Source of the DNA: Albidovulum inexpectatum
GTDB lineage: Bacteria; Pseudomonadota; Alphaproteobacteria; Rhodobacterales; Rhodobacteraceae
Direction: 5' to 3'
DNA: 64,000 nucleotides
Assembly: GCF_002927635.1 (NCBI RefSeq)
Contig: NZ_PRDS01000005.1
Location: forward strand, 1 to 64,000
Positions 61,496 to 64,000 of the stretch are shown piece by piece; position 1 is the stretch's first letter; every line of letters begins with the position of its first letter. A model generated the notes under the pieces. That model did not search any database. It was not told the DNA's origin and saw only the letters and a program-made list of their open reading frames with translations. A program made the position numbers and the translations under genes.

Positions 61496-63073
61496 ATGGC
61501 CCGGATCGCCTTCGTCCTGCTTTGTCACAAGGATCCAGACGCGATCATCCGGCAGGCGCGCCGCCTGACGGCGGCCGGCGATGCGATGGCCATTCATTTC
61601 GACGGCCGTGCCTCGGACGCCGATTATGCGCGTATCCGTTCGGCGCTTGCCGACAATCCCAACGTGACCTTCGCGCGCCGGCGCATCCGCTGCGGCTGGG
61701 GCGAATGGAGCCTGGTCGAGGCGACGCTTGGCGCCACGCGCGCGGCTGTCGAGGCCTTTCCCGATGCCACGCATTTCTACCTGTTGTCGGGCGATTGCAT
61801 GGCGATCAAGTCGGCCGAATACGCCCATGCCTTTCTGGATGCGGACGAGGCCGATTACATCGAATCCTTCGACTTCTTCGATTCCGACTGGATCAAGACC
61901 GGCATCCGGGAAGAGCGGCTGATCTACCGGCACTTCTTCAACGAACGCAAACACAAGCGTCTGTTCTATGCCTCGCTTGAATGGCAAAGGAAGCTGGGCC
62001 TGCGCCGCGAGATCCCCAAGGATCTGCGAATCATGATCGGGTCGCAATGGTGGTGCCTGCGCCGGCGCACGATCGAATCGATTCTCGATTTCATCGACGC
62101 GCGGCCGGACGTGATGCGCTTTTTCCGCACGACATGGATACCGGACGAAACCTTCTTCCAGACGCTGGTCAGCCATCTCGTGCCGCGGCGCGAGATCCGT
62201 TCGCGCACGCTGACGTTCCTGATCTTCACCGATTACGGGATCCCGGTCACCTTCTACAACGATCACTATGACCTGCTTCTGGGGCAGGATTCGCTGTTTG
62301 CGCGCAAGATCAGCCCCGAAGCGCACGAGCTGAAGCGGCGCCTTGGCGATCTCTATGCCGCGACGGGCGTCAACTTTCGCATCACCAACGAAGGACGGCG
62401 GCTGTATTCCTATCTTGCCAGCAGGGGCCGGGTCGGCCGGCGCTTTGCGCCGCGTTTCTGGGAGGACGGGGGGTCCCTTGGGCGCGATCGCGAACTGCTG
62501 ATCCTGACCTGCAAGAAATGGCATGTGGCCAAGCGCCTGGCCGCCCGCGCGACCGAGGTCACCGGCGTCCCGTCCGTCGAATACCTGTTCGACGAGGAAT
62601 CCGCGGCGCTGCCGGACCTGGGCGGGATCGAGCAGAAGATGGAAAAGCGCACCCGGCACCGCAGGGCCCTGCTTCGAATGCTGTTCGAGCATTTCCAGTC
62701 CGAGCGCCTGATCATCTGCATCGATCCGGCCCGTTTCGACCTGCTGCAGGACCTGTCGGGCGACAGGGCGCGCACCCGGATACTCGAGATCGAGTGCCTC
62801 TTCTCGGACGAATACCTGCAGGGTCATGCGATGCGGATCGGCCTTGCCAGCGACCAGACCCCACCGGATGCGATGGAACGCCTGCTGCCCACGATCCGCC
62901 AGGACATCCGCTATGAGAGCGAGCGCCTGCGGGATGCCGATTTCGCGCATTTCCATCGCATCCGCGAGACCGAGCCCGCCGAACGCAATGCCGCGCAGAT
63001 TGCGCAATTCCTTTCTATCGACGAATCCGCCGCGCTCGAGATCGCGCGGACCCACCACCTGTTCAGCGACTGA
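61496..63073 (+). CDS. GT14 (core-2/I-branching-like) glycosyltransferase with DUF5928-type C-terminus
   Basis: 525 residues. N-terminal about 290 residues match beta-1,6-N-acetylglucosaminyltransferase-like GT14 (MARIAFVLLCHKDP, HFYLLSGDCMAIKS, SQWWCLRRRTIE, WIPDETFFQTLV). The C-terminal about 235 residues form a separate domain I believe is DUF5928 (LLILTCKKWHVAKRLA, RLIICIDPARFDLLQD). Cytosolic, no TM. It may branch or modify a polysaccharide sulfated by the divergent enzyme. ATG 61496 lacks a good SD. The 141-bp region before it is unusually AT-rich. Confidence 0.85.
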   Translation: MARIAFVLLCHKDPDAIIRQARRLTAAGDAMAIHFDGRASDADYARIRSALADNPNVTFARRRIRCGWGEWSLVEATLGATRAAVEAFPDATHFYLLSGDCMAIKSAEYAHAFLDADEADYIESFDFFDSDWIKTGIREERLIYRHFFNERKHKRLFYASLEWQRKLGLRREIPKDLRIMIGSQWWCLRRRTIESILDFIDARPDVMRFFRTTWIPDETFFQTLVSHLVPRREIRSRTLTFLIFTDYGIPVTFYNDHYDLLLGQDSLFARKISPEAHELKRRLGDLYAATGVNFRITNEGRRLYSYLASRGRVGRRFAPRFWEDGGSLGRDRELLILTCKKWHVAKRLAARATEVTGVPSVEYLFDEESAALPDLGGIEQKMEKRTRHRRALLRMLFEHFQSERLIICIDPARFDLLQDLSGDRARTRILEIECLFSDEYLQGHAMRIGLASDQTPPDAMERLLPTIRQDIRYESERLRDADFAHFHRIRETEPAERNAAQIAQFLSIDESAALEIARTHHLFSD

Positions 63074-63081
63074 GGAGTGAC

Positions 63082-63465
63082 ATGGCCTATACCTATGACG
63101 ACACCAACGTCTTTGCCCGCATCCTGCGCGGCGAGATTCCCAACAAGACCGTCATCGAGACCGAACACACGCTGGCATTTCACGATATCAACCCGCAGGC
63201 GCCGGTCCACGTCCTGGTGATACCCAAGGGGCGCTATGTCAATTTCGACGATTTCGCGGCCAATGCCTCGGAGGCCGAGATCGTGGATTTCATGCGGACC
63301 GCGGCCCGGGTCTGCCGCATTATGGGCGTGTCCCCCGACGCGGCGGGTGCGGGGTATCGCACGATCTCGAATGCCGGGGCGAATGGCGTTCAGGAAGTGC
63401 CGCACTACCACGTACACATTCTTGGCGGCCGACCACTTGGACGCATGTTGCAGCGGGCGGACTGA
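63082..63465 (+). CDS. HIT-family (HINT-like) nucleotide hydrolase
   Basis: 127 residues. HINT-type protein with the His triad HYHVHILGG (H108, H110, H112), H110 the nucleophile, and the ILRGEIPNKTVIETEHTLAFHDINPQAPVHVLVIPK N-terminal part. It hydrolyses AMP-linked phosphoramidates such as lysyl-AMP in other organisms. It starts 8 bp after the glycosyltransferase stop with AGGAGTGAC upstream. Confidence 0.94.
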   Translation: MAYTYDDTNVFARILRGEIPNKTVIETEHTLAFHDINPQAPVHVLVIPKGRYVNFDDFAANASEAEIVDFMRTAARVCRIMGVSPDAAGAGYRTISNAGANGVQEVPHYHVHILGGRPLGRMLQRAD

Positions 63466-63553
63466 AATACGCCTTTCTTGACATGGGCGGCCGGGTTGTC
63501 CATTCCGACCCGGCCGCTATCATGCCGCCAGCCCTGTCTGATGGAGCAAACAC

Positions 63554-63739
63554 ATGTCGATTCCCGCCCCCGAAACGAAGGTTGTCACCACCTGGAAAGT
63601 GGCCTGCGACGGCGGTGAAGGCGCGCTGGGCCACCCGCGCGTCTGGCTGACCATCCCGCGCGACAAGGGTTACGTCGAATGCGGCTATTGTGATCGCCGG
63701 TTCGAGATCGACCGCGAACACGCCCACGACGACCACTGA
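63554..63739 (+). CDS. Zinc-finger protein (zf-CHCC, NDUFS6-like)
   Basis: 61 residues. Metal ligands C18, H27, C43 and C46 (VAC...GHP...[10 protein letters not shown]), the zf-CHCC pattern also found in the complex I accessory subunit NDUFS6. Free-standing versions are common in alphaproteobacteria, with no settled function. An SD (GGAGCAAAC) precedes ATG 63554. Confidence 0.9.
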   Translation: MSIPAPETKVVTTWKVACDGGEGALGHPRVWLTIPRDKGYVECGYCDRRFEIDREHAHDDH

Positions 63740-63790
63740 CCCGGGCCGGCCAGGGCGCCGGTCCGGCATATCCAGAACGGGAGCGCGATC

Positions 63791-64000
63791 ATGACCTTTG
63801 GCAAGGGCAGTCACCTGCACCTGATCGACGGCTCGTCCTACATCTTCCGGGCCTATCACGCCCTGCCACCCCTGACGCGCAAGTCCGATGGCCTGCCGAT
63901 CGGCGCGGTCGCGGGCTTTTGCAACATGCTGTGGTCCGAGCTTCAGGCCGATCACGGCGACGATGCGCCGACCCATCTGGCCTGTGTGTTCGACTTCTCG
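63791..64000 (+). CDS. polA: DNA polymerase I, N-terminal part (3' end outside window)
   Basis: 70 codons to the window end, open. MTFGKGSHLHLIDGSSYIFRAYHALPPLTRKSDGLPIGAVAGFCNMLW is the start of the 5'-3' exonuclease domain of PolA (LIDGSSYIFRAYHALP). The rest lies beyond the window, so the polymerase domain cannot be checked. ATG 63791 follows GGGAGCGCGATC. Confidence 0.93.
   Translation, partial: MTFGKGSHLHLIDGSSYIFRAYHALPPLTRKSDGLPIGAVAGFCNMLWSELQADHGDDAPTHLACVFDFS

Noticed and set aside
61472-63058. 528-codon minus-strand frame opposite the GT14 gene
   Set aside because: Low-complexity Arg/Gln/Leu-rich translation with no motif; the plus-strand protein matches a known glycosyltransferase family.

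Overview
The window is a GC-rich, densely packed chromosomal segment from an alphaproteobacterium, most likely Rhodobacteraceae close to Paracoccus. This is inferred from several things: the Bzt-type amino-acid transporter, MipZ, the ATP12-type chaperone, the F0 genes split from F1 with paired b and b' subunits, the rarA-crcB-rluC-HAD-ATP12 string, and a LuxR/LuxI pair directly after rplQ. No phage, insertion sequence, integrase, CRISPR array or antibiotic-island signature was found. Most of it is core genome.

Layout. 1-15600 holds the 3' end of tuf and the S10-spc-alpha ribosomal supercluster (rpsJ to rplQ with secY, adk, rpoA). Unlike the compact textbook operon it is punctuated by strong GC-rich hairpins and several wide gaps, some with recognisable promoters. 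15700-17270 is a quorum-sensing locus: a small divergent ORF, a luxR-type regulator and a luxI-type acyl-homoserine-lactone synthase. 17290-21440 is a tightly overlapping maintenance operon (rarA, crcB, rluC-type, HAD phosphatase, ATP12). 21640-26340 is bztABCD, a polar amino-acid ABC importer. 26410-33800 on the minus strand is a long string (rpmH, rnpA, yidD, ttcA, yidC, MOSC protein, engB, argB, ferredoxin-like protein, SixA-like phosphatase). 34019-35431 is an orphan histidine kinase, followed by tRNA-Arg(ACG).

35761-43194 holds a P-type cation ATPase, a DUF2892 membrane protein with an RND adaptor and pump, and a short hypothetical ORF. 43240-48710 (minus) is mipZ and the ffh-chorismate mutase-rpsP-rimM-trmD-rplS-rpmE block. 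48990-52600 carries a secreted rhodanese, azoR with a divergent LysR gene, an EamA exporter and an ArsR regulator. 52850-55460 is the F0 operon (atpI-B-E-X-F). 55540-61350 carries a GntR regulator, OmpA-like lipoprotein, O6-alkylguanine repair protein, nth, a PfkB kinase, a PAP2 phosphatase and a sulfotransferase. 61496 to the end carries a GT14-type glycosyltransferase, a HIT protein, a zinc-finger protein and the start of polA.

The most interesting material is regulatory. (i) An SD-sequestering hairpin lies in front of luxI, and a 30-bp dyad lies between luxR and an uncharacterised divergent small ORF. (ii) An ATATTC-N8-GAATAT operator, matching the form I remember for the persulfide-responsive repressor SqrR, sits in front of DUF2892-RND. 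(iii) A near-perfect palindrome overlaps the ArsR gene's own -35 box, with no partner gene next to it. (iv) rplS has a leader of about 230 nt containing a small upstream ORF whose stop overlaps the rplS start. (v) A divergent sulfotransferase/PAP2 and GT14-DUF5928 locus may decorate a surface glycan. All promoter, hairpin and operator calls were read by eye.
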